Below, in pieces: positions 53,269-61,279 of a stretch of 64,000 bases of DNA (positions are counted from its first letter, which is position 1; each line of letters starts with the position of its first letter). Where the stretch lies: the NCBI RefSeq assembly GCF_017052465.1, contig NZ_JAFHKT010000138.1, forward strand, positions 1 to 64,000, given 5' to 3'. The position numbers and the translations under genes are program-made. Source of the DNA: Arthrobacter pascens. GTDB taxonomy: Bacteria; Actinomycetota; Actinomycetes; Actinomycetales; Micrococcaceae. The notes beneath the pieces were generated by a model that had not been told where the DNA came from, searched no databases, and worked only from the letters and a program-made list of their open reading frames with translations.

Positions 53269-53302
53269 GCTGACGGCGGCGGGACGTCCTGCCGCCGTCA
53301 GC
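53269..53302 (+). terminator. terminator after right-arm operon
   Basis: Perfect 12-bp arms GCTGACGGCGGC/GCCGCCGTCAGC around 10 bases that contain GGACGTCC; no T-run follows. Confidence 0.75.
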
Positions 53303-53386
53303 CCGAATCCGGTGAATGGCATCTGATGCGGATCCGACAGACAGTGATAGCCCTCTACGCCCGCTGCGCAGCAGCGGGAACCCCGG

Positions 53387-54397
53387 TCATCGGTGCTTGC
53401 CGAGGAACGCTGTGATGGTTTCTGCCATGCGCCTGGCTTGAGTCCAATGCAGGTAATGACCGCCCTCGAGCGTGACGATTTCGTGGTGCTCGACGTTTTT
53501 CAGCAGGTCTTGCGTCGCGGCTGTCCGGGTTGATGTCGAGTCGGTCTTGTCGTCGGCGATGAAGGCCAGAACGGGGAGCGCATCGGGATAGCGGACACCT
53601 CTCAGGGCTGCCGCGTTGGCGGCGATTCGCGATGTTTCGTCGGCCACAGCGTCGTTGCCGAAGTTCCAGCTCAGCATCAGGCGCATGCGTTCGAGTTCGT
53701 CGGCGCTGTAGGCATCACTGTCCGGAGCCGCAAGGCCAGGGGCAATGGCGGTGACGTTGCGGACCACGCCGGTGACAGAGAGCGCCCGTTCCCAGTTGAT
53801 TCCCGGTTGCGGCTCCCCTGCCGGTTCACTCGTTACTTTGGGGACCGTCGCGTCGATTCCGATCACTGCGGCTACTTCCGCTGGGTACCGGTTGGCGTAG
53901 TCAAGGGTGTAGAAGCCGGCGATGGAGTGTCCTGCCAGAACGTAGGGCTGCTCGACGTGGAGTTTGGTCAGCACTTCGTGGAGTTCCGTGCTGATGTTCC
54001 TGTTGGTCCGCTCGCCGGCGTTCATGTCGCTGTATCCGTAGCCGAATCCCTCGACGACGATGACGTCAAAACTTCCAAGTTCGCGGATCAGCGGGGAAAA
54101 ATCGAGGGCAGGCGCGGGTGTTCCCAGGCCGCTGAGGAGGACGATGGGCTGGCCGGAGAGTCCATTCCGGTACACGTTGACCTGGCCGCTGCTGATGCCA
54201 ATGCGTTCGCCGTAAGGGCTGATGCTGGATTTTTCCGACTGCTCCAGGAGACCGTTGGCGGCCGTCGAAGCCAGCACGAGGCCCAGCGCAACGAGCGCAC
54301 TGATACCCGCGATCCGTAGCCTCCGCCGAGGTTTCTTTCGCGCGTTGTCGACTGGATCTGGTGACTGTCTGGCCCCTCGACGAGTGAACAGGCGCAT
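53387..54397 (-). CDS. membrane-anchored alpha/beta hydrolase
   Basis: A 336-residue protein: a basic N-terminus and one membrane segment (about residues 29-48, RIAGISALVALGLVLASTAA), then an alpha/beta-hydrolase domain with nucleophile elbow LAGHSIAGFY, oxyanion region VLLSGLGTPAP and final His in EGGHYLHWTQ. It probably hydrolyses an ester or epoxide at the outer membrane face. Not obviously linked to the preceding operon, with which it is convergent. Confidence 0.86.
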   Translation of the reverse strand: MRLFTRRGARQSPDPVDNARKKPRRRLRIAGISALVALGLVLASTAANGLLEQSEKSSISPYGERIGISSGQVNVYRNGLSGQPIVLLSGLGTPAPALDFSPLIRELGSFDVIVVEGFGYGYSDMNAGERTNRNISTELHEVLTKLHVEQPYVLAGHSIAGFYTLDYANRYPAEVAAVIGIDATVPKVTSEPAGEPQPGINWERALSVTGVVRNVTAIAPGLAAPDSDAYSADELERMRLMLSWNFGNDAVADETSRIAANAAALRGVRYPDALPVLAFIADDKTDSTSTRTAATQDLLKNVEHHEIVTLEGGHYLHWTQARRMAETITAFLGKHR

Positions 54398-54437
54398 GAT
54401 GAGCCCCTTCGAAGAATTGAAAGTGCGGACTGTCCGC

Positions 54438-55004
54438 TTATTTTCTGATCTCGTAGCGCAGAAGTACCACGCCGTTTTCGAAGGGGGTTGCCTCGACCAG
54501 CTTCAGGTCTTGCGAATCCTCGAAAATGCGCCTTCCCTTGCCGCGTGACGCCGGGCAGACCCGCATCTGGACTTCATCGACGAGGCCGGCGTCCAGCAGG
54601 GAGTGCATGAGCCTCAGGCTCCCCCACAGCCAGATGTCCTTGCCGCTCTGCTCCTTGAGCTCCCGGATGGTGGCGGCCGGGTCGCGCGTCACGGTCGCGG
54701 CGGGAAAGTCGCCCCAGGGGGCTTCATCCAGCTTCGACGAGGCGACGAACTTGGTGAGGTTGTTGAGCTTCTCGCCGTACTCGCCCTGCTCCTCGGCGTA
54801 CGGCCAGTAGCCCACGGACTGGGCATAGGTGTTCGCGCCGAGAATCATCGTGTCGACCGAGTCCATGAACCCCATCACGCTTGCCTTGAACGCGCTGGTG
54901 TCGGTCTCGGAAAAGGGCTCCCCTGACACGAAGCTGAGCCCGCCGTCCTCCTCCGCGGCGATGTTGTCGACGGTAACCCACTGCTGGACGATGAGTTTTC
55001 TCAT
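54438..55004 (-). CDS. dihydrofolate reductase family (RibD C-terminal-like) protein
   Basis: A 188-residue protein with the RibD C-terminal/DHFR-like fold: RKLIVQQWVTVDNIAAEEDG, LGANTYAQSVGYWP and WLWGSLRLMHSLLDAGLVDE, lacking classical DHFR folate residues. Such stand-alone proteins are common in actinobacteria and their substrates are unknown. ATG 55004 follows TACAGT (55012-55017, minus strand) by 7 bases. A related gene lies at 58958. Confidence 0.87.
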   Translation of the reverse strand: MRKLIVQQWVTVDNIAAEEDGGLSFVSGEPFSETDTSAFKASVMGFMDSVDTMILGANTYAQSVGYWPYAEEQGEYGEKLNNLTKFVASSKLDEAPWGDFPAATVTRDPAATIRELKEQSGKDIWLWGSLRLMHSLLDAGLVDEVQMRVCPASRGKGRRIFEDSQDLKLVEATPFENGVVLLRYEIRK

Positions 55005-55011
55005 GGCGCCA

Positions 55012-55017
55012 ACTGTA
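55012..55017 (-). promoter_or_regulatory. leaderless -10 (TACAGT)
   Basis: Seven bases before the ATG at 55004 of the DHFR-family gene; supports that start over 55088. Confidence 0.5.
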
Positions 55018-55138
55018 GCCCGCCGGCACGCGGTCAACGAGCCCCATCTCGGAGCGCCCATGGGCGGGGTGGCGCAGTACGAAGACATCTACCGGTGCTG
55101 CTACGTCCGCGGCCCCGACGGCACAGCAACGGGGTCTT

Positions 55139-55144
55139 TAGAAT
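55139..55144 (+). promoter_or_regulatory. leaderless -10 (TAGAAT) of GNAT gene
   Basis: Six bases before ATG 55151. Confidence 0.6.
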
Positions 55145-55150
55145 CGGTCA

Positions 55151-55636
55151 ATGGACTCAGAACTTGTCGTGCGCCGTGCCGGACCCAGCGATGCGGACGA
55201 ACTCGCCGACCTGCACCTCCGTTGCCGCCGTGAAACGTATGCCGGCCTCCTGTCGGCCAGCTTCTTCGAGAAGCAGAACCTCGCAGACGGGACCGCGCAG
55301 TGGTCGCGAATTCTCACCGGACCCCACGCTGACCGCCATTGGGTGGCCGTTCACAAAGGACGGCTGGTCGGATTCGCCGGCTCCGTTCCCCCGGCCCCGG
55401 GGACGAGCTCGCTGGCTGAGCTGTGGGGAATCTATCTGCTCTCTGCCTATCAGGGATCCGGGCTGGGACAGCAGCTGCTGGAGGCCACGATCGGCACGGA
55501 AAGCGCGACCCTCTGGGTGGCACGTGACAACACACGGGCCCAGGCGTTTTATCGGCGGAACGGCTTCGCCGCCAGCGGTCGTGAAAAGATCCTCGACGAC
55601 TGGGAAGGAATGACGGTTATTCAGATGGTCCGCTGA
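55151..55636 (+). CDS. GNAT family N-acetyltransferase
   Basis: A 161-residue acetyltransferase with the acetyl-CoA site LWGIYLLSAYQGSGLGQQLL and the C-terminal TRAQAFYRRNGFAASGREKI. The N-terminus VRRAGPSDADELADLHLRCR fits the RimI-like class. The acceptor is unknown. Its ATG lies 6 bases after TAGAAT (55139-55144), with no ribosome site. Confidence 0.9.
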   Translation: MDSELVVRRAGPSDADELADLHLRCRRETYAGLLSASFFEKQNLADGTAQWSRILTGPHADRHWVAVHKGRLVGFAGSVPPAPGTSSLAELWGIYLLSAYQGSGLGQQLLEATIGTESATLWVARDNTRAQAFYRRNGFAASGREKILDDWEGMTVIQMVR

Positions 55637-55649
55637 AACGCCTCGTAGA

Positions 55650-55668
55650 ACGAGTAGTCAGTACTCGT
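55650..55668. promoter_or_regulatory. dyad ACGAGT-N7-ACTCGT, copy 1
   Basis: Perfect 6-bp arms (7 bp with the next A/T pair), just after the GNAT stop. A matching copy lies 97 bases on. CTCGT also occurs just before it, adding a smaller inverted repeat. Confidence 0.55.
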
Positions 55669-55746
55669 GTTCTGGGCGTCAGCGCATTTGACCGGGCAAG
55701 TCGTCATTCCACTTCTCGGGCGGCTACTCAGACGCGGTCCCCTGAA

Positions 55747-55765
55747 ACGAGTACACACCACTCGT
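55747..55765. promoter_or_regulatory. dyad ACGAGT-N7-ACTCGT, copy 2
   Basis: Same arms and spacer length as copy 1, about 150 bases upstream of the SBBP protein start. Both are preceded by similar CTGAAAC text. Confidence 0.55.
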
Positions 55766-55911
55766 GTGCGCCCAGATGAAGTCGGGTTGAATGTTGGCAC
55801 GCCGCGCCTTGGAGCTCTCGCGGGAGCCGCAGGGGGCCGGCGTATTCATGTCCGTGTTCGCCGCCCGTGCGCTGGGGCGTGGTCGGGACATTCGAAGTAA
55901 AGGGTGGGGCC

Positions 55912-58842
55912 ATGTCCGTTGGGATTGCATGCGCGCGTGAGGGATCGATCGGCTGGGACGGGGTCCCCGGCTCCCGGGGCGGGGGCAGACATTGGCCAGG
56001 GTTCATCGTGGGTCTGGTCGTCCTTGCCCTGCTCGCCGTCGCGTCGGTCGTGGTGACGCCGACAGCCTTGACGCCGACAGCCGCGGGAGTTGCTGGCGGC
56101 CGCGAGGCGGTGCCGGCCGGGCCGGCGCCTGCCGGCCTCTCACCCGCGGGCAGCGGGCAGGCCCTCGACGCCTACGGGAAGCTGCCGCTGTCCTTCGTCC
56201 CGAACGCCGGCCAGACCGACCAGAGCGTGCGCTACTACGCGCAGGGCTCGGGCTTTAGCTTCTTCTTCACCCAGGACAAGGCCGTGCTCTCCTTTGCAAA
56301 GGGCGAGCGAGGCCAAGCGCTCGAGCTTCACTTCCTCGGCTCCAGCCCGGCCGCGAGCCTCGAGACGGGCAACAGCGCCCCCGGGACGGTGAACTACCTG
56401 ACGGCCGGCGGGAGCCACACGAACCTGCCCACCTACCAGCAACTCACCTACCGCGAGCTGTGGCCGGGCATCGACATGGTCTTCGCCGGCCGGGACGGAA
56501 GCCTCAAGTACGAGTTCCACCTGGCGCCCGGCGCCGATCCCTCCAATATCCGCCTTGGCTACTCCGGCGCTAACGGCCTGTCCCTGAGTCCGGACGGGGC
56601 GATGCTCATCGACACGCCGCTGGGCGCCTTGAGGGACTCCTCCCCCACCAGCTACCAGACCATCGACGGCAACCAAGCCGCGGTTGAGAGCCGCTACGCA
56701 CTCGAAGGCCACTCCTACGGCTTCGCGCTCGGCAGCTACGACCGAAGCCAGGCACTGGTGATCGACCCCGCCCTGGCGTACTCGACCTTCCTGGGCGGAA
56801 CCGCGGACGACAGAGGCCTTGGAGTGGCCGTCGACACGGCGGGGAACGCCTACGTGACCGGCGTGACGACCTCCACGGACTTCCCCACCACAGCCGGGGC
56901 GTTCGACACGGCCGCCAACGGCGGCGCCGACGTCTTCGTGACGAAACTCAACCCCACGGGCACGGCTCTCGTCTACTCGACCTACTTGGGCGGAACATCC
57001 ACCGATAACGGCCAAGCGATCGCCGTCGACGCCATGGGCAACGCCTACGTAACCGGCCAGACAACATCCTCGAACTTCCCCACCACCCCCGGGGCGTTCG
57101 ACACGGCCGCCAACGGCGGCGTGGACGCCTACGTCACAAAGCTCAACGCCACAGGCACGGGCCTCGTCTACTCCACCTACCTGGGAGGAGGAGCCTCCGA
57201 CACAGGCTTTGGGATCGCCGTCGACGTGGCGGGGAGCGCCCACGTGACCGGCACGACCCCCGGCTTTGGCTTCCCCACCACTCTGGGGGCGTTCGACACC
57301 AGCCCCAGCGGCGGTGACGCCTTCGTGACGAAGCTCAACCCCACGGGCGCGGGCCTCGTCTACTCCACCTTCGTGGGCGGAACCTCCGGCGAGGAGGCGC
57401 ACGCGGTCGCCCTGGATGTGACCGGCAGCGCCTACGTGACCGGCCAAACCATCTCCTCCGACTTCCCAACCACCGCAGGGGCGTCCGACACGACGCTTGA
57501 TGGCCTCGACGATGCCTTCGTCTCAAAGCTGGACACCACGGGCTCGGCCCTCATCTACTCCACCTACCTGGGAGGAAGCGGCGGAGCGGGTGCGCTCGAG
57601 GCAGGTTTCGGGATCGCCGTCGACGTAAGCGGTGCGTACGTGACCGGAATGACCAACTCCTCCGACTTCCCGACCACAGCGGGAGCGTTTGACACGACCC
57701 TCGGCGGCGTCGAGGACGGCTTCGTCACGAAGGTCAACCTCGCGGGCTCGGGCCTCTCCTATTCAACCTTCCTGGGCGGAGCTTCCAGCGACCGCGGCGA
57801 GGGTATCGCCGTCGACACGACGGGGGGCGCCTTCGTGACCGGCCGGACCAACTCCGTGGGCTTCCCGACCACCACCGGGACGTTCCAGACGACCTATGGC
57901 GGCGGCGCCAATGACGCCTTCCTCTCGAAGCTCAACACCACGGGCACGGCCCTCGCCGACTCCACCTTCCTGGGCAGCGCTGCTGACGACCGCGGCCTCG
58001 GGATCGCCCTGGATACAGCCGGCAGCGCCTACATCACCGGCCAGACAGCCTCTTTGAACTTCCCCACCACCCCTGGAGCATTCGACACCACCCAGAACGG
58101 CAGCGATGACGCCTTCGTCGCCAAGTTCTCGTTCGGCCCGGGCGCGCCGGCAACGCTCACGCTCGCCCCCGCGGCCGACACCAACGACGTCGGCACGCAG
58201 CACTGCGTGACGGCAACGGTCGAGGATGCGTCGGGGAACCCGACGCCGGGCATCACCGTGCGCTTTTCGGTCACCGGGTCGGTCAACACGAGCGGATCGG
58301 ACACGACCGACGTGAACGGCGAAGCGGATTTCTGCTACCAGGGCCCCGAACTCCCCGGAGCGGACGCGATCAGCGCCTTCGCCGACACCGACAGCGACAC
58401 CGCGCAGGATCCGGGCGAGCCCTTCGCCGCGGCGTCCAAGGTCTGGACGCTTCCGGTCACGACCCCGCTTTGCGAGGCCAACATCACCAAGGGTGGCCGG
58501 ATCACCGCCGCCAACGGCGACAAGGCCACATTCGGCGGCAATGCCCAGTCAAACGCCGCCGGCAACGTCAAGGGCCAGGAGCAGTACCAGGACCACGGGC
58601 CCTCCCAGCCGCTGAAGGTGAAGTCGATCAAGATCCTGGCGTTGACCTGCAACCCACAGCGCACGCAGGCGACGATCTTCGGCCGCGCCACCCTCAACGG
58701 CCAGGGCTCGCACCTGTTCCGGATCGACGTCCAAGACCTCGGCGAGCCCGGCGTGGGCATCGACAAGTACCGGATCCTGCTCGGCACCGGCTACGACTCA
58801 GGCTCCCAGACGCTCCTGGGCGGCAACATCCAGATCCACTAG
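55912..58842 (+). CDS. large exported SBBP beta-propeller protein
   Basis: A 976-residue secreted or surface protein. An N-terminal membrane segment (about residues 32-52, FIVGLVVLALLAVASVVVTP) is followed by a DUF7948-type domain (LPLSFVPNAGQTDQSVRYYA, VNYLTAGG), seven SBBP repeats from about residue 290 to 745, each about 65 residues and starting YSTFLGG or YSTYLGG, an Ig-like domain (ATLTLAPAADTNDVG, about 745-850) and a C-terminal domain. Seven repeats fit a seven-bladed propeller. ATG 55912 has GGGTGG upstream; an earlier ATG at 55867 is possible. Function unknown. Confidence 0.88.
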   Translation: MSVGIACAREGSIGWDGVPGSRGGGRHWPGFIVGLVVLALLAVASVVVTPTALTPTAAGVAGGREAVPAGPAPAGLSPAGSGQALDAYGKLPLSFVPNAGQTDQSVRYYAQGSGFSFFFTQDKAVLSFAKGERGQALELHFLGSSPAASLETGNSAPGTVNYLTAGGSHTNLPTYQQLTYRELWPGIDMVFAGRDGSLKYEFHLAPGADPSNIRLGYSGANGLSLSPDGAMLIDTPLGALRDSSPTSYQTIDGNQAAVESRYALEGHSYGFALGSYDRSQALVIDPALAYSTFLGGTADDRGLGVAVDTAGNAYVTGVTTSTDFPTTAGAFDTAANGGADVFVTKLNPTGTALVYSTYLGGTSTDNGQAIAVDAMGNAYVTGQTTSSNFPTTPGAFDTAANGGVDAYVTKLNATGTGLVYSTYLGGGASDTGFGIAVDVAGSAHVTGTTPGFGFPTTLGAFDTSPSGGDAFVTKLNPTGAGLVYSTFVGGTSGEEAHAVALDVTGSAYVTGQTISSDFPTTAGASDTTLDGLDDAFVSKLDTTGSALIYSTYLGGSGGAGALEAGFGIAVDVSGAYVTGMTNSSDFPTTAGAFDTTLGGVEDGFVTKVNLAGSGLSYSTFLGGASSDRGEGIAVDTTGGAFVTGRTNSVGFPTTTGTFQTTYGGGANDAFLSKLNTTGTALADSTFLGSAADDRGLGIALDTAGSAYITGQTASLNFPTTPGAFDTTQNGSDDAFVAKFSFGPGAPATLTLAPAADTNDVGTQHCVTATVEDASGNPTPGITVRFSVTGSVNTSGSDTTDVNGEADFCYQGPELPGADAISAFADTDSDTAQDPGEPFAAASKVWTLPVTTPLCEANITKGGRITAANGDKATFGGNAQSNAAGNVKGQEQYQDHGPSQPLKVKSIKILALTCNPQRTQATIFGRATLNGQGSHLFRIDVQDLGEPGVGIDKYRILLGTGYDSGSQTLLGGNIQIH
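56779..58150 (+). repeat. seven SBBP repeats, about 195 bases each
   Basis: Repeat starts at 56779, 56974, 57169, 57361, 57556, 57760 and 57958. Each encodes Y/D-STFLGG, then GIAVDxxGxAYVTG, then FPTTxGAFDT and FVTKL. The steps are 192-204 bases. Confidence 0.9.
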
Positions 58843-58855
58843 CCCGGACGGCTCG

Positions 58856-58896
58856 CGAAGCGGCCGCGTCCCCGACCATGGGGCGCGGCCGCTTCG
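58856..58896. terminator. hairpin after the SBBP gene
   Basis: CGAAGCGGCCGCG pairs with CGCGGCCGCTTCG (13 bp) with an inner CCCC/GGGG helix; 14 bases after the stop and before the convergent gene. Confidence 0.85.
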
Positions 58897-58957
58897 TGCG
58901 GTACGGACGGATGTTGGGTGTTCTTCGCGACGAGATCTCGCGGTCGGCGCCGCTAGG

Positions 58958-59584
58958 TCACGCGTTCGGGTCGGCCGTGGACGTTGCGTACTCCGGGCGC
59001 CCAGCAGGCCGATAGGCCTGGATGGTTATGCCCCGTGACGTGGTCCTCGAGCTGACCAGGTCGAGCGCGATGTCCGGACCGGAATCGGGGAACAGCCGTG
59101 TGCCCTGGCCGACGACGACGGGATAGATAAGCAGGTCAAGCTGGTCGACCAGCTGGGTGGCGAGCAGCCAACGGACGAGGGCACCGCTGCCCGGCACCAG
59201 CAGTTCGCCGTCTTGCCGCGCTTTCAGATCGCGGACGGCCGCGGAGATGTCGCCGGACAGGACAGTCGTGCCCGCCCACTGCGGGTCGGTGAGGCTGGTC
59301 GACACCACGCACTTGGGCCGGCTGTTCAGCGCGTCGGCGATCGGGTTCGTGCTCGGATCGGCCATCGCTCCCCAGTAGCCGGCGAAAATCTCGTACGTCC
59401 GCCGGCCAAACAGAAAGGCGGACGCGCCGCCGTAGATCTCGTTGAGATAGTCACCGGCTTCGGTATCGAGAAGCGGTATGGCCCATCCGCCGCGGTCGAA
59501 GCCGCCGCTGCGATCCTCGTCAGGTCCGCCCAACCCTTGCATCACGCCGTCCACCGAGACGTTGGTCGTCGTCGTCAACCTCAT
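58958..59584 (-). CDS. dihydrofolate reductase family protein (second copy)
   Basis: A 208-residue RibD C-terminal/DHFR-like protein: RLTTTTNVSVDGVMQGLGGP, LFGRRTYEIFAGYWG, LVPGSGALVRWLLATQLVDQ and YPVVVGQGTRLFPD. The VDGVMQGLGGPDED start is typical of the YwjB-type group. GAGGTG lies before the ATG. It shares only family-level similarity with the one at 54438. The promoter of the lyase operon is about 160 bases beyond its start. Confidence 0.9.
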   Translation of the reverse strand: MRLTTTTNVSVDGVMQGLGGPDEDRSGGFDRGGWAIPLLDTEAGDYLNEIYGGASAFLFGRRTYEIFAGYWGAMADPSTNPIADALNSRPKCVVSTSLTDPQWAGTTVLSGDISAAVRDLKARQDGELLVPGSGALVRWLLATQLVDQLDLLIYPVVVGQGTRLFPDSGPDIALDLVSSRTTSRGITIQAYRPAGRPEYATSTADPNA

Positions 59585-59741
59585 GTCGTGGTCACCTCGC
59601 CAAAACGACGGCTGCGGACCCCTTCTGGATCTGCGTGCCTTGCGTCAGGCAAGCACACTTGCTCATGTTTATCAACGGGGAAATATCGCGTCGCGCGGGC
59701 ATTCGGCCCGCTCTCCCAGCTGAGGCCCTTGAGGTGTGACC

Positions 59742-59770
59742 TTGACAACAGGAGGGACTCACGCTCTAAT
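59742..59770 (+). promoter_or_regulatory. near-consensus promoter of the lyase operon
   Basis: TTGACA (59742-59747), exactly 17 bases, TCTAAT (59765-59770). The last base of the -10 is the first base of operator 1. The transcript start should fall inside that operator. Confidence 0.8.
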
Positions 59771-59783
59771 GGATTCGAATCCA
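59770..59783. promoter_or_regulatory. LacI-type operator 1
   Basis: TGGATTCGAATCCA, a perfect 14-bp palindrome with the central CG usual for LacI-family operators. It overlaps the -10 and the expected transcript start, so binding would block initiation. Confidence 0.75.
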
Positions 59784-59813
59784 CTTCCAGCCTTTCTGCT
59801 GATGGGCTAGAAA

Positions 59814-59831
59814 AGTGGATTCGAATCCACT
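59814..59831. promoter_or_regulatory. LacI-type operator 2
   Basis: AGTGGATTCGAATCCACT, an 18-bp perfect palindrome containing the same 14-bp core as operator 1, 46 bases centre to centre. It lies in the leader about 30 bases before the lyase ATG. Confidence 0.75.
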
Positions 59832-59860
59832 GCAACGACGCAACTAAAGGCAGGCCAACG

Positions 59861-61279
59861 ATGACCTCTACACCTTTCTCCCTCCTCATGCATCTCGTCG
59901 GCGATGACCGACAGGCTGATCTTTTTTCCCCGGCGGAGGCCGTTGAGTCCTGGCTGGCTGCTGAGCGTGCTCTGGCGCTTGCGCAGGCAGAGCTCGGCAT
60001 CATCTCGCAGGAGGACGCCCAGGCGATCGCCAAGGCCGCCGTGCCCGCGAACATCGACCCCGAGCGCCTGTGGACCTCCGCGCGGAACGTGGGGTACCCG
60101 ATCCTCGGCGTCGTCCGTGAGATCGCGGCCGCGCTCCCGGAGGGCCCGAACGGCCGGCTGCACTACGGGGCAACGACACAGGACATCATGGACACCGGCC
60201 TGGCCCTGCAGCTGCAGCGCTCCCTCAAGCTCCTGGACGAGGACCTCGAACGTCTTGGCGACCGACTGGCAGAACAGGTCCTGGTCCACAGCGCAACTCT
60301 GATGGCCGGCCGGACCCACGCCCAGCAGGCGGTGCCGACGACGTTCGGCGCCACGCTGGCGACCATGCTGAACCAGTTCACACGCCAGCGGCAGCGCATC
60401 ACCCAGGCGCTTCCCCGCGTCGCCGTTATCTCTATGTTCGGCGCCGGCGGAACCTCCGCCGCCTACGGGCCCCAGTCCTCGGCCCTGCGCACCCGCGTCG
60501 CTGAGATTCTTGGCCTCGAGGACACAGAGGTGCCCTGGCACGTGGAGCGCGACAGCCTGGCAGAGTTCGGCTGGCTGTGCGTGACGATCACCGCTTCGTG
60601 CGCAAAATTCGCCCGCAACATCGTGGACCTCTCCCGCACCGAGATCGCCGAAGTCTTCGAACCCTATTCCCCGCACCGGGGTGCCTCGTCCACCATGCCC
60701 CAGAAGGTCAACCCGATCTCGTCCGAACTGATCATCGGCTTGTCCGGAACTGCCGGCGCACTGGCATCCTCGCTGGCCAGGATCCAGGAAGCCGGACACG
60801 AACGCAGCGCCGGCGAATGGCAGATCGAATGGCAGGTCATCCCCCAGCTGGCCTCCCTCGCCGGCAGCGCACTGCGCGAAACCCTGGTCATCGTTGACGG
60901 CATGCGCGTGGACGCGGACCGGATGCGCCACAACATGGAACTCGACGGCGGCCTGGTCCTCGCCGAAGCCCAGATGATCCAGCTGGCCGAACAGGTCGGA
61001 CGGGAACATGCCCACGACCTGCTCTACGCCGCGTCAACGCGCGCCCGCGAATCCGGCACCGTACTCGCCGACGCCCTCCGGTCAGTGGCCGCAGAGCAGG
61101 GCATGTCGGACCTGCTCCCCGATTCCCTCGTCCAGGCCCGCGACTACCTGGGCGAAGCCGAGTCCATCTGCAAGACTGCAGTCAGCATCTGGCATTCCGG
61201 CACACCGCTGTCTGCCGCCTGTCCTCCCATCGCTGAACTGGCAGTAGCCGCCAACGGAGCCGAAGGAGACCCCGCGTGA
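59861..61279 (+). CDS. class II fumarase/adenylosuccinate-lyase superfamily enzyme
   Basis: A 472-residue lyase or cycloisomerase. The superfamily signature is in GASSTMPQKVNPISSELIIG (flexible SS loop with catalytic Ser), with TTQDIMDTGLALQLQ and MAGRTHAQQAVPTTFG. These enzymes add or remove an amine or alkoxide across fumarate-like double bonds; PcaB-type carboxymuconate cycloisomerases also fit. Substrate unknown. ATG 59861 has AAAGGCAGG upstream; frames opening earlier cross the operators. The SLC13 gene overlaps by 4 bases. Confidence 0.88.
   Translation: MTSTPFSLLMHLVGDDRQADLFSPAEAVESWLAAERALALAQAELGIISQEDAQAIAKAAVPANIDPERLWTSARNVGYPILGVVREIAAALPEGPNGRLHYGATTQDIMDTGLALQLQRSLKLLDEDLERLGDRLAEQVLVHSATLMAGRTHAQQAVPTTFGATLATMLNQFTRQRQRITQALPRVAVISMFGAGGTSAAYGPQSSALRTRVAEILGLEDTEVPWHVERDSLAEFGWLCVTITASCAKFARNIVDLSRTEIAEVFEPYSPHRGASSTMPQKVNPISSELIIGLSGTAGALASSLARIQEAGHERSAGEWQIEWQVIPQLASLAGSALRETLVIVDGMRVDADRMRHNMELDGGLVLAEAQMIQLAEQVGREHAHDLLYAASTRARESGTVLADALRSVAAEQGMSDLLPDSLVQARDYLGEAESICKTAVSIWHSGTPLSAACPPIAELAVAANGAEGDPA

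Noticed and set aside
56140..57447. 435-codon open frame antisense to the SBBP gene
   Set aside because: Repeats of GHVG and ERPGGGGE simply mirror the SBBP repeats; no start signal or known domain.
59213..61279. long form of the lyase starting at 59213
   Set aside because: It would run through the antisense DHFR-family gene, the promoter and both operators; ATG 59861 begins at the conserved domain.
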